From: Bordetella bronchialis
GTDB lineage: Bacteria > Pseudomonadota > Gammaproteobacteria > Burkholderiales > Burkholderiaceae_B
Length of the DNA: 64,000 nt
Direction: 5' to 3'
Assembly (NCBI RefSeq): GCF_001676705.1
Contig: NZ_CP016170.1
Coordinates: 310,001 to 374,000 of the forward strand
Made by a program: the position numbers and the translations under genes. Shown in pieces: positions 51,629 through 59,505 of the stretch. The notes under the pieces were generated by a model. The model saw only the letters and a list, made by a program, of their open reading frames with translations. It was not told where the DNA came from and searched no databases. Position 1 is the first letter of the stretch. Every line of letters begins with the position of its first letter.

Positions 51629-52534
51629 ATGGGAGTATTCAGGCTATGCCATGCCGCCCGGCGGGCGGCGCGGTTCCGGGCACGGTTCTCCGCGGGGGCG
51701 GCAAAGCCCCGCGCGGCGTTGCCGGGCGCGCGCCACAACGCCGCGCCACGGGCGGTCTTCCACGCATGGTTGCGTGCGTTCTTCAGCGCGCGGCCAGGTG
51801 CTTTCTTCAACGCACCGCCAGGCGGGCTCTTCCATGTCCTGCTGCTGGCGGCGCTGCTGATGGCAGGCTCGGCGGCGCGTGCGCAGGCGCAGGCGCCGGT
51901 GCCCTTGGAGCCCGGCACCATGCGGGCGCGCGTCGCCGCCTGTACGGCCTGCCATGGCGAACAAGGCCGTGCCGGCCCGGACGGCTACTATCCGCGCCTG
52001 GCCGGCAAGCCGCGCGACTACCTTTATCACCAGTTGCAGAACTTCCGCGACGGCCGGCGCCAGTACGCGCCCATGGCGCACTTGCTGCGCAACCTGCCCG
52101 ACGAGTATCTGCGCGATATCGCGGCCTATTTCGCGGACCAGCATGTGGACTACCCGGCGCCGTCGCGCAGCGACGCCAGCCCCGCCATGCTGGAGCGTGG
52201 CCGTGTCCTGACCACGGCGGGGGACCCGTCCCGCGCTGTCCCGGCTTGCGCCGCCTGCCATGGCGCGGCCCTGGGCGGCCTGGCGCCCGCTATCCCGGGC
52301 CTGCTGGGCTTGCCGCGCGATTATCTGCTTGCGCAGATCGGCAGCTGGCGCAGCGGCACCCGCCGCGCGGCCGAGCCCGACTGCATGGCCCACGTCGCGC
52401 GCCAGCTCGACCCCGCGGATGTCGCCGCCGTCGCGGCCTGGCTGTCCTCGCAGCCCGTCCCTTCCAATTACCAGCCCGCGCCAGCCGGCTCGATCTCGCT
52501 GCCGACGACCTGCGGCAGCCAGGCAGGGGAGTAG
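51629..52534 (+). CDS. Diheme c-type cytochrome (c4-like)
   Basis: A 301-residue exported diheme cytochrome. Two CxxCH sites are CTACH (Cys105-His109) and CAACH (Cys207-His211), each in an approximately 90-residue domain, as in cytochrome c4. The hydrophobic signal segment LLLAALLMAGSAARAQAQA lies at about 71-88 and is preceded by a 65-residue extension of Arg/Ala/Phe repeats (RAFFSARPGAFF-like). The annotated start at 51629 gives this extension; a start closer to the signal segment would be more usual, but I see no better ATG with a ribosome site. It is four bases upstream of the triheme cytochrome gene and probably feeds electrons to a terminal oxidase. Confidence 0.85.
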   Translation: MGVFRLCHAARRAARFRARFSAGAAKPRAALPGARHNAAPRAVFHAWLRAFFSARPGAFFNAPPGGLFHVLLLAALLMAGSAARAQAQAPVPLEPGTMRARVAACTACHGEQGRAGPDGYYPRLAGKPRDYLYHQLQNFRDGRRQYAPMAHLLRNLPDEYLRDIAAYFADQHVDYPAPSRSDASPAMLERGRVLTTAGDPSRAVPACAACHGAALGGLAPAIPGLLGLPRDYLLAQIGSWRSGTRRAAEPDCMAHVARQLDPADVAAVAAWLSSQPVPSNYQPAPAGSISLPTTCGSQAGE

Positions 52535-52538
52535 CGCC

Positions 52539-54023
52539 GTGGCCGAATCCCGATCTTCCAGGAATGATGACCGCGATAGCCGTAACAGCCACAACGGCCA
52601 CAACGGCCACAACGGCGGCAACGGCGGCAACGGCGGCAACGGCGGCAACGGCGGCAACGGCGGCAATAGCGGCAATAGCGGCAATAGCGGCCAGCGCGGC
52701 AGGCGTGCGCATCGTCTTGCCGGGCGTGTCCTCGCCGGGCGCTTCCTCGCCGGGCGCATCCTCGCCGGGCGCATCCTCGCCGGCCTGCTGCTCATTCTTA
52801 TCCTAGGCGTTGCCGTGCTGGCGTGGCGCGGCTACCGCGACGACGCGTCGACCGGACCGGTCCAGGCGATCGCCGATCCGGCCCAGCGTGTCGCCTACGG
52901 CGCCTACCTGGCGAAAGTCGGCGACTGCATGGCCTGCCACACCGTGCCCGGCGGACAGCCTTATGCCGGCGGCGCCGCCATTCCCACCGCCTTCGGCACC
53001 TTCTACGGGCCGAACATCACCCCGGACGCGGCCACGGGTATCGGGTCCTGGACAGCCGACGACTTCTGGCGTGCGCTGCACCAGGGCAAATCGCCCTCCG
53101 GCGACCTGCTTTATCCCGCCTTTCCCTACACCGAGTACACCCGCATCAGCCGGGCCGACGCCGACGCGCTCTACGCCTATCTGCGCACCGTGGCGCCCGT
53201 CGCGCAGCCCAGCAAGCCCCACCAGCTGGACTTCCCTTACGGCTGGCGGCCCTTGCTGGCCTTCTGGCGCGGCCTGTATTTCCGTCCGGGCGTCGCCGCG
53301 CAGGCCGGCGTCGATGGGGAACTGGCGCGGGGCCGCTATCTGGTCGACGGGCTGGGCCATTGCATCGCCTGCCACGCGCCGCGCAATGCGCTGGGCGCTA
53401 CGCCGGTCGGTTCGGGTTTCGTGGGCGGCGCCATCGAAGGCCTGGGCTGGTATGCGCCGCCATTGGATGGCGACCCGGCACAAGGCCTGGGCCGCTGGTC
53501 CCGCGACGATATCGTGGACCTGCTGAAGACCGGCGTCAGCGCGCATGGCGTGGCGGCAGGCCCCATGGGCGAGGTCGTGGCGGGCAGCACGCAGTTCCTG
53601 GCCGATGGCGATGCGCGCGCCATCGCGGCCTATCTGAAATCCCTGCCGGCGGGTCCGGCCCCGGCCGTCGCCAGCGTGCGCGAGGCCGCCGGCATGCGAC
53701 GCGGCGCCGCCCTGTATGAACAGCACTGCGCCCAATGCCATGCCGCCGACGGGCGCGGCAAGGGCCGTGACTGGCCGGCGCTTGCCGGCAACATCAGCGT
53801 CACCGCCCCGTATCCGGGCAACGTCATACACATGGTGCTGGAAGGGGGCTACGCGCCTGCCACCCAGGGCAACCCGCGGCCGCATGGCATGCCGCCGTTC
53901 GGCCAGGTGCTCAGCGACGAAGACGTCGCCGCCGTCGCGACTTATGTGCGCAACAGCTGGGGCAACGCCGCGGGAGCGGTCACATCCCTGCAGGTCAAGC
54001 AGGCCCGCGCGGCGGGCGGATAG
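52539..54023 (+). CDS. Triheme c-type cytochrome (alcohol dehydrogenase-type cytochrome subunit) with repetitive N-terminus
   Basis: A 494-residue protein with three CxxCH heme sites, in GDCMACHTVPGG, GHCIACHAPRN and QHCAQCHAADGRG, the layout of membrane-bound dehydrogenase cytochrome subunits (AdhB/GndC-like). Start is GTG at 52539, with AGGGGAG eight bases upstream and four bases after the previous gene. The first 100 residues are unusual: NSH/NGH/NGG/NSG triplets, then RVLAG-like 5-residue repeats that merge into the membrane anchor LLLILILGVAVLAW. No dehydrogenase subunit gene is adjacent, so partner and substrate are unknown. Confidence 0.9.
   Translation: MAESRSSRNDDRDSRNSHNGHNGHNGGNGGNGGNGGNGGNGGNSGNSGNSGQRGRRAHRLAGRVLAGRFLAGRILAGRILAGLLLILILGVAVLAWRGYRDDASTGPVQAIADPAQRVAYGAYLAKVGDCMACHTVPGGQPYAGGAAIPTAFGTFYGPNITPDAATGIGSWTADDFWRALHQGKSPSGDLLYPAFPYTEYTRISRADADALYAYLRTVAPVAQPSKPHQLDFPYGWRPLLAFWRGLYFRPGVAAQAGVDGELARGRYLVDGLGHCIACHAPRNALGATPVGSGFVGGAIEGLGWYAPPLDGDPAQGLGRWSRDDIVDLLKTGVSAHGVAAGPMGEVVAGSTQFLADGDARAIAAYLKSLPAGPAPAVASVREAAGMRRGAALYEQHCAQCHAADGRGKGRDWPALAGNISVTAPYPGNVIHMVLEGGYAPATQGNPRPHGMPPFGQVLSDEDVAAVATYVRNSWGNAAGAVTSLQVKQARAAGG
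52584..52691 (+). repeat. 9-bp in-frame tandem repeat in the triheme cytochrome gene
   Basis: Twelve perfect-length units: AACAGCCAC, two AACGGCCAC, six identical AACGGCGGC and three identical AATAGCGGC. They encode NSH, NGH, NGH, six NGG and three NSG. The identical inner copies indicate recent slippage or unequal exchange. No frameshift arises when copies are gained or lost. Confidence 0.97.
52713..52784 (+). repeat. 15-bp in-frame tandem repeat in the triheme cytochrome gene
   Basis: A truncated 12-base copy (52713-52724) is followed by four 15-bp units (52725-52784) of the form CGNNTCCTCGCCGGG. They encode RLAG, RVLAG, RFLAG, RILAG and RILAG, putting Arg every five residues directly before the hydrophobic membrane anchor. 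It adjoins the 9-bp array by 21 bp. Confidence 0.95.
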
Positions 54024-54174
54024 TCCGGCTTGCGGACGGTGCCTGCTCGCCACCGGGCTGGCCGCCATGGATGCCGGCGAGACAGCCGGCCGGCCATGAA
54101 CGCGCCCGTCCACGCGGTCCACAGGCGGCCCCGGCGCAAGGGTGCGTGCCGGCCGCCAGCAAGGCTGTGAAGGA

Positions 54175-55101
54175 TTACTTGCTGTTCTGCAGGATCGCCA
54201 TGGCCTGGCGTTCCATGAATTCGCCCAGGGTATCGATGCCGCGCAGCTTCAGGATGGTGTTGCGAACCGCGGCTTCCACCAGCACCGCCAGGTTGCGTCC
54301 GGCGGCCACTTGCAGCATCACTTTGCGGATGGGCAGGCCCAGCATGTCCTGGGTGATGTCCTGCAGCGGCAGCCTTTCGAACTTGTCCTGGGCCGTGGCG
54401 CGTACCAGGTGGACGATCAGCTTCAGGCGCATCTTGCGGCGCACGGAGGTCTCGCCGAAGATGGTGCGGATGTCCAGCAGCCCCAGGCCGCGGACTTCCA
54501 GCAGGTTCTGCAGCAGCGAAGGGCAATGGCCTTCGATCATATTGGGCGCCGTGCGCGACAATTCCACCGCGTCGTCCGCCACCAGCCCGTGGCCTCGCGA
54601 AATCAGCTCCAGCGCCAGCTCGCTCTTGCCAAGGCCGGATTCGCCCGTGATGAGCACGCCCAGGCCCAGCACATCCAGGAAGACGCCATGGACGGTGGTG
54701 GTGGGCGCCAGCTTCTTGCCCAGGTAGATGCGCAGCAGGTCGATCAACTGCGCGGCGGCGACCGGCGTGCTGAGCAGCGGCACCTGGTGCTGGTCGCACT
54801 GGTCGATCAGGTCTTCCGGCGCCGTGAGCCCGTCGGCCAGCAGAATGGCCGGGACGCCCCCGATCAGCAGCTCGTCCATGTGGTGCATGCGGCGGCGCAG
54901 GTCGAAGCGCGTGTAGTAGGCCAGTTCCTCTTGCCCGAACACCTGTATGCGGGAAGGGTGGATCAGGTTGAGGTGACCCACCAGGTCGGCGGCGGCCATG
55001 CCGTCGTCCGGTATCACCCGGTCTGCCGCGCCCTGTCCCGCGATCCAATTGAAGGGGATTTTGTCGGCGTTGTCGTCGACCAGTTCCTGGACGGTAAGCA
55101 T
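54175..55101 (-). CDS. hprK: HPr kinase/phosphorylase
   Basis: A 308-residue HprK. The C-terminal kinase domain has P-loop GESGLGKSE near residue 154 and the HprK signature [17 protein letters not shown] with catalytic Asp and His, followed by [20 protein letters not shown]. The N-terminal domain runs [17 protein letters not shown] onward. It phosphorylates and dephosphorylates HPr or an NPr-like protein on serine. The gene follows ptsN by 13 bp on the same strand; no HPr gene lies in the window. Confidence 0.96.
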   Translation of the reverse strand: MLTVQELVDDNADKIPFNWIAGQGAADRVIPDDGMAAADLVGHLNLIHPSRIQVFGQEELAYYTRFDLRRRMHHMDELLIGGVPAILLADGLTAPEDLIDQCDQHQVPLLSTPVAAAQLIDLLRIYLGKKLAPTTTVHGVFLDVLGLGVLITGESGLGKSELALELISRGHGLVADDAVELSRTAPNMIEGHCPSLLQNLLEVRGLGLLDIRTIFGETSVRRKMRLKLIVHLVRATAQDKFERLPLQDITQDMLGLPIRKVMLQVAAGRNLAVLVEAAVRNTILKLRGIDTLGEFMERQAMAILQNSK

Positions 55102-55114
55102 GGGGATGAAAAGA

Positions 55115-55570
55115 TCAAAGTGTGCCGGTCGTCAGCATGCGATGCACGGCCACTGGATCGGTTTCCGTGGCCAGGGCTTCGCGCAGGGGCTTATTGGACA
55201 TCAATTGCGCGAGCTCGGCGAGTATATCCAGGTGCTGCTGCGTGGCGTTTTCGGGCACCAGCAGGAACAGCAGCATGCTGACCGGCTGATTGTCCGGCGA
55301 ATCGAAGGGCACGGGACGCGATAGCCGGAAAAACGCGGCAACGGCCTCGGTCAGGTTCTTTACCCGGCCATGCGGCACGGCCACTCCCTGGCCCAGCGCG
55401 GTCGAACCCAGCCGCTCCCTGGCGAAGAGGCTGTCGAATACGGCGGAACGCGCCAGGCCGTGGTGATTTTCGAAAAGCAGTCCGGCCTGTTCGAATGCCC
55501 GCTTCTTACTGGTGGCCAGCAGATCTAGCACGACATTCCCGGCAGGCAGGATGCGCGGCAAATGATTCAT
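55115..55570 (-). CDS. ptsN: Nitrogen PTS phosphocarrier EIIA(Ntr), PtsN
   Basis: A 151-residue EIIA(Ntr)/PTS EIIA type-2 protein. The phospho-acceptor is His67 in [10 protein letters not shown], and [19 protein letters not shown] is the usual second motif. It relays phosphate from EI(Ntr) and NPr for regulation of nitrogen and potassium balance, without transporting sugar. It starts at ATG 55570, but has no recognisable ribosome site. A perfect TATAAT lies six bases upstream, so it may be translated from a leaderless message. hprK follows after 13 bp and hpf precedes by 272 bp. Confidence 0.95.
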   Translation of the reverse strand: MNHLPRILPAGNVVLDLLATSKKRAFEQAGLLFENHHGLARSAVFDSLFARERLGSTALGQGVAVPHGRVKNLTEAVAAFFRLSRPVPFDSPDNQPVSMLLFLLVPENATQQHLDILAELAQLMSNKPLREALATETDPVAVHRMLTTGTL

Positions 55571-55576
55571 GATTGG

Positions 55577-55582
55577 ATTATA
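55577..55582 (-). promoter_or_regulatory. Candidate -10 element immediately upstream of ptsN
   Basis: TATAAT on the minus strand, six bases upstream of the ptsN ATG. With usual spacing, transcription would start at or near the A of the ATG. The -35 is less clear: TTTTGC lies 17 bp upstream and TTGCGT 15 bp upstream. Confidence 0.5.
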
Positions 55583-55842
55583 TGTTCATATGCCGCAACG
55601 CAAAAAAACAGCCGGCGCGCGGGCAAGGGGGTGGTCCAGGGTTCGCGGACGGGAGCGGCACAGGGCGCCATGGCGTTCCAGAAGGGCGCTTGGGGGGGAC
55701 GGTGCAGGGGGAAGGGGGCTGGACAGCTTGACCGATGCCCCGGCGATTTCGGATCCGCGGGACATCGGCGCTGGGTGGTGAAGGTCGCGCTAAGGCGCTG
55801 ACTTAGTGCTCGTCATCGAGCATTCGTGAGGCGCGGTGCGGG
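55583..55842. other. Intergenic region between hpf and ptsN
   Basis: About 260 bp without a supported gene. The minus strand beyond the hpf stop has a small hairpin TGCTCG-TCAT-CGAGCA (55807-55822) without a T-run, so termination of hpf here is unproven. Nothing else stands out. Confidence 0.45.
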
Positions 55843-56166
55843 TCAGGCCGCTGCGGGTAGTCGCTTCACGGACTCGGTGGCGTGGCTCTGTACCTTATCC
55901 TTGTGTCGGATGACCTGACGGTCGATTTTGTCGGCAAGCAAGTCGATGGCGGCATACAGGTTCTCGTCCTGGGCTTCGCAATGGAGGTCCTTGCCTCGCA
56001 ATCGCATGTTGATCTCGGCGCTATGCCGCAACGGTTCAACCACCAGCATGACTTGCACATCGATAATGTGATCGAAATGCCGCAGAGCTCGCGCCAGTTT
56101 GTTCACAACATACTCCCGGATCGCCGGGGTGACGTCGAGATGACGACCGCAGATGCTTAGATTCAT
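55843..56166 (-). CDS. hpf: Ribosome hibernation-promoting factor (HPF/YfiA family)
   Basis: A 107-residue short-form HPF, MNLSICGRHLDVTPAIREYV followed by RALRHFDHIIDVQVMLVVEP, then DLHCEAQDENLYAAIDLLAD and KIDRQVIRHKDKVQSH. It binds the 30S subunit in stationary phase, causing 100S dimers or blocking the decoding site. AAGGAG nine bases upstream supports the ATG at 56166. It sits downstream of lptB with no rpoN gene between, and has a candidate promoter at 56330-56357. Confidence 0.95.
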   Translation of the reverse strand: MNLSICGRHLDVTPAIREYVVNKLARALRHFDHIIDVQVMLVVEPLRHSAEINMRLRGKDLHCEAQDENLYAAIDLLADKIDRQVIRHKDKVQSHATESVKRLPAAA

Positions 56167-56329
56167 AGTGCAATCTCCTTCTGCCAAGAAAAGGTTTGTG
56201 CGCACGAAGCGCGGAATCAGCGTGACTTTTCTCCTTCCTGAAGTGACGGTTTGCAAGATCGCGGGGACGCACGGCGGTGCCGCGCAACCCCTCCGAAAGT
56301 GGGCTCCTTCGGGATGACGAAGCCCTGTA

Positions 56330-56357
56330 ATCCTAGTGTAAAGACTCCGTTGGGCAA
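56330..56357 (-). promoter_or_regulatory. Candidate sigma-70 promoter upstream of hpf
   Basis: On the minus strand TTGCCC (56357-56352) and TAGGAT (56335-56330) are separated by 16 bp. It lies 56 bp after the lptB stop and about 165 bp upstream of the hpf start, so hpf-ptsN-hprK could be transcribed apart from the Lpt genes. Confidence 0.5.
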
Positions 56358-56413
56358 TTCAATCCGTCCCTGAAAGAAGTCTTGTAAGCCCCCCGGAAGC
56401 GACAGGGGTGCTG

Positions 56414-57196
56414 TTACATACGGAAGTGCTCGCCCAGGTAGACGCGCCGTACCGCCGGGTCGCCCACGATGTCTTCGGGATGCCCGTCGGTCAGCACCTT
56501 GCCTTCGCTGATGATGTACGCGCGGTCGCAGATGCCCAGGGTTTCGCGCACGTTATGGTCGGTGATCAGCACGCCGATGCCGCGGCTTTTCAGGAAGCGC
56601 ACGATGCGCTGGATCTCGATCACCGCGATCGGATCCACGCCGGCAAAGGGCTCGTCCAGCAGGATAAAGCGCGGGCTGGTGGCCAGCGCGCGGGCGATTT
56701 CCACCCGGCGGCGTTCGCCCCCGGACAGCGAGATCGCGGTATTGCCGCGGATGTGCCCGATCTGCAGTTCGTCCAGCAGCAGTTCCAGGTTTTCCTTGAT
56801 GGCCGTGGCGGAAATCTGCCGGCCCCGGTCGTCCACCTGCAGCTCCAGCACCGCGCGGATATTCTGTTCGACGGTCAGGCGGCGGAAGACGGAAGCATCC
56901 TGGGGCAGGTAGGAAACGCCCAGGCGCGCGCGTTTGTGGATCGGCAGCCCGGTGATGTTCTGGTCGTCGATCTCGATACGGCCGGCCTCGGCGGGGACCA
57001 GCCCCACGATCATGTAGAAGCTGGTCGTTTTGCCGGCGCCGTTCGGGCCCAGCAGGCCCACGACTTCGCCGCTATCGACGGAGAGCGACACGTCCTGCAC
57101 GACGGTGCGGCCATGATAGGTCTTGCGCAGCCCCACGGCGCGCAGGCTGCTGGTTCGCGCGGATGCCTGGGTCTCGGGTGTCGCTTGCGTGATCAT
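56414..57196 (-). CDS. lptB: LPS export ABC transporter ATPase LptB
   Basis: A 260-residue LptB. Walker A is [20 protein letters not shown], the Q-loop [20 protein letters not shown], the ABC signature [17 protein letters not shown] and Walker [17 protein letters not shown], with the switch His in [11 protein letters not shown]. It powers extraction of lipopolysaccharide from the inner membrane together with LptFG. An N-terminal extension of about 20 residues precedes the core. The start is the ATG at 57196; the ribosome site is weak. It lies 80 bp downstream of lptA. Confidence 0.96.
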   Translation of the reverse strand: MITQATPETQASARTSSLRAVGLRKTYHGRTVVQDVSLSVDSGEVVGLLGPNGAGKTTSFYMIVGLVPAEAGRIEIDDQNITGLPIHKRARLGVSYLPQDASVFRRLTVEQNIRAVLELQVDDRGRQISATAIKENLELLLDELQIGHIRGNTAISLSGGERRRVEIARALATSPRFILLDEPFAGVDPIAVIEIQRIVRFLKSRGIGVLITDHNVRETLGICDRAYIISEGKVLTDGHPEDIVGDPAVRRVYLGEHFRM

Positions 57197-57276
57197 TGAA
57201 TCGGAGTGGAATCGGTAACAGGAACGACGGCGGCGCGCGCCGGCCCGCGCCAAGCGGGCAGCGCACGCCGGGCGGA

Positions 57277-58077
57277 TCAGGGTTTGACGGTGGATTTGCC
57301 GGAAGACGACTTGCCGCTGCCGCCGCCGGACTGGCCATTGCGGTCGGCGGCCTGGCCCGAGGCGCCCGGCGCGGACGACGACGGGCTCTTGCCGGCGCCG
57401 GACTTGCCGCCCTGTTGGGCACGGCATTCCGCGATGGCGGCATCGGTACGGGCGCGGGGTTCCATGACGGAACGCACCCGTCCCGCCGCGGCCGCGGATT
57501 CGGGGCCGCCGACTGCTTCGTAGGTACCGGCCTTGTCGTTGTAGCGCACCCGCTGCCCGCGGATGGTGTCGAAGGGCTTGCCGCAGATGAAGCGCGTCAC
57601 GACGGCCTGCCCGATCAGGTCGAAGGTGCTCTTCGTGCCATCGTATTCGGCGCGCCGGCCGACGCCTTCGATGACTTCGAAGTTTTCCGGGCGTTCCTGC
57701 CGCACGGTCACCATCTTGCCGGGACTGGCCAGGGCCGTGCCGTACTGGTTGCCCTGGGCGTCTTCGCGCATCTGAAGCTCGTCGGAATGCAGCGTCATCA
57801 GGCCGCGCGTCATGATGACGTTGCCGGTGAATACGCTGGTCTTCTTGACGTCATCGTAGTGCAGCTGCTCCGACAGGATCACCGTATTGGGTTCTTCCTC
57901 GGGCGTCTGCGGCTTGCCTTTGGCCGCGGGCTTGGCGCCCGTGGCGCCCTGGCCATTGGCGGCCGGCGCCTGTTGCGGCGCCGGGGACGCGCCTTGCGCG
58001 TGCGCACCGGCGGCGGCAGCGGCCAGGATGATGCCTGCCAACCAGACGGACGACAGGCGGGTGCGGAGTTCGATCAT
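57277..58077 (-). CDS. lptA: LPS transport periplasmic protein LptA
   Basis: A 266-residue periplasmic protein with a signal peptide (ending AGAHAQ, about residue 27). The OstA core includes [20 protein letters not shown] and [20 protein letters not shown], then [20 protein letters not shown], making a beta-jellyroll bridge segment. A Gly/Ser/Ala-rich tail of about 60 residues ends in [13 protein letters not shown]. It ferries lipopolysaccharide between LptC and LptD. The ATG at 58077 overlaps the lptC stop by four bases. Confidence 0.94.
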   Translation of the reverse strand: MIELRTRLSSVWLAGIILAAAAAGAHAQGASPAPQQAPAANGQGATGAKPAAKGKPQTPEEEPNTVILSEQLHYDDVKKTSVFTGNVIMTRGLMTLHSDELQMREDAQGNQYGTALASPGKMVTVRQERPENFEVIEGVGRRAEYDGTKSTFDLIGQAVVTRFICGKPFDTIRGQRVRYNDKAGTYEAVGGPESAAAAGRVRSVMEPRARTDAAIAECRAQQGGKSGAGKSPSSSAPGASGQAADRNGQSGGGSGKSSSGKSTVKP

Positions 58078-58817
58078 GATTGTTTTTCTACTGGTGCGTG
58101 GGCGGGGGCCTTCCCGGACGCGGGGGCCGCGCCGGCAGGCGGTTGGGTAGGCGTCCGCGGCGAGCCGTCCGCGGGTTTGGAGGGATCGCCGGGCGAACCC
58201 TGGGGCCGTTCCTTGGGCGTGTCCTTGGAGCCGGCGCGCTGGGTGTCCGACGGCGCGATTTCCACGTTGGTGGACGAGAATACTTCCAACTGGCGGGTCT
58301 TGTTGTTGTACTTCATGCCGGTGCCGTTCATGCGGGATTGCCCGCGCGTGACCAGCGCCGGCAGCGTGGTGGTGATCGTGTCGTCGTCCGGCAGGATGAC
58401 CAGTTGTTCGCTGCGCACGTCCAGCGGCGGCGTGTCCGCGTCGGGCTGGCGGTGCATGTGGGCGTTCTTGTCCATGACGATGCGCTTGCCGCCCTCGTAC
58501 ATGGTGGCCGTGTCCGAGGTGGCCACGGTAATGGGGGTGTTCGGCCGCAGGCCGACGGCGCGCGGGTCGGTCACGACATAGGAATCGTCGTCGGGATAGT
58601 GTTCGCCGTAGATGCCTTCCAGGCGATTGATGGGCTTGCCGTCCTCGCCGGTGCGCACCATGATGAAATTGCGCGACCAGGCGTCCATTTCGTGCGTCAG
58701 CCGGCGGGGCGGATCGGTCGGCACGGCGCGCTGGGTATAGTCGGCCGCCCACCAGGTCCCCACCACAAGGGCCAGGAGCAGAAACAGCGCGATCAACGAC
58801 GGGAAACGTTCTTTCAT
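58074..58817 (-). CDS. lptC: LPS export membrane anchor protein LptC
   Basis: A 247-residue bitopic inner-membrane protein. The N-terminal anchor is FPSLIALFLLLALVVGTWWA, followed by RRLTHEMDAWSRNFIMVRTG, RLEGIYGEHYPDDDSYVVTD, and ERKALPGQ-type beta repeats ending MKYNNKTRQLEVFSSTNVEI. It recruits LptA. The last 60 residues are Pro/Ser-rich, beyond the usual 190-residue length. Overlap with lptA is four bases; kdsC lies 76 bp upstream. Confidence 0.93.
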   Translation of the reverse strand: MKERFPSLIALFLLLALVVGTWWAADYTQRAVPTDPPRRLTHEMDAWSRNFIMVRTGEDGKPINRLEGIYGEHYPDDDSYVVTDPRAVGLRPNTPITVATSDTATMYEGGKRIVMDKNAHMHRQPDADTPPLDVRSEQLVILPDDDTITTTLPALVTRGQSRMNGTGMKYNNKTRQLEVFSSTNVEIAPSDTQRAGSKDTPKERPQGSPGDPSKPADGSPRTPTQPPAGAAPASGKAPAHAPVEKQS

Positions 58818-58893
58818 GCGATGGGATGTGTGATTCGATACCGCGCGGTTCCGTGGGCGGGGGATGCATGCATCGTGCGGGCGCGCGTCATTG

Positions 58894-59505
58894 TCATTGG
58901 ATGGCGCCCGGGCCGAGCAGGCCGGGCGATGCCAGCAAGGTGCCCAGGCGGCCCTGGCAGGCCAGCAGCAGATCGCAGCATTCGCGCACGGCGCCGCTGC
59001 CGCCGGGATGGCTGGCGACCCAGTGCGCGCCTTGCGCCACATAGGCCGGCGCATTGGGCACCGACGCCGCGAAGCCGGCGCGCTGCATGGCGGGCAGGTC
59101 GATGATGTCGTCGCCCATGTAGCCCGTCTGGTCCAGCGTGACGCCATTGCGCTGGGCAAGCGCGGCCAGTGCGCCGCCCTTGTCGCGGACACCCTGCATG
59201 ACTTCAGCGATGCCCAGCTCGGCCGCGCGCCGGTCGACAATGGGGCCGGAGCGGCCGGTGATGAGCGCGACGGCGATGCCGCCTTCGGCCAGCAGGCGCA
59301 GCCCGTGGCCGTCCAGCGCGTTGAAGCGCTTGAAAAGTTCCCCGTGTTCGCCGTAGTACAGGCTGCCATCGGTGAGCACGCCGTCCACGTCGAAAACCAT
59401 CAGGCGCACGGCGGCCGCCCGTTCTTTCACGATGGGCGGGATGCGTGCCAGGATCAGGGCTTCCGCCGGATGCGTCGCGGAGCGCGCGGTTGCAATCATG
59501 TTCAT
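58894..59505 (-). CDS. kdsC: 3-deoxy-D-manno-octulosonate 8-phosphate phosphatase KdsC
   Basis: A 203-residue HAD phosphatase of the KdsC type. The nucleophile motif is FDVDGVLTDG (Asp39, Asp41), followed by FNALDGHGLRLLAEGGIAVA, ITGRSGPIVDRRAAELGI and YMGDDIIDLPAMQRAGFAAS, without a cap domain. It dephosphorylates Kdo-8-phosphate to Kdo, an inner-core sugar of lipopolysaccharide. The start at 59505 overlaps the kdsD stop by four bases. Confidence 0.96.
   Translation of the reverse strand: MNMIATARSATHPAEALILARIPPIVKERAAAVRLMVFDVDGVLTDGSLYYGEHGELFKRFNALDGHGLRLLAEGGIAVALITGRSGPIVDRRAAELGIAEVMQGVRDKGGALAALAQRNGVTLDQTGYMGDDIIDLPAMQRAGFAASVPNAPAYVAQGAHWVASHPGGSGAVRECCDLLLACQGRLGTLLASPGLLGPGAIQ

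Noticed and set aside
52584..52784. Possible CRISPR array
   Set aside because: The repeats are 9 and 15 bp, contiguous, without spacers, and lie in frame within a gene.
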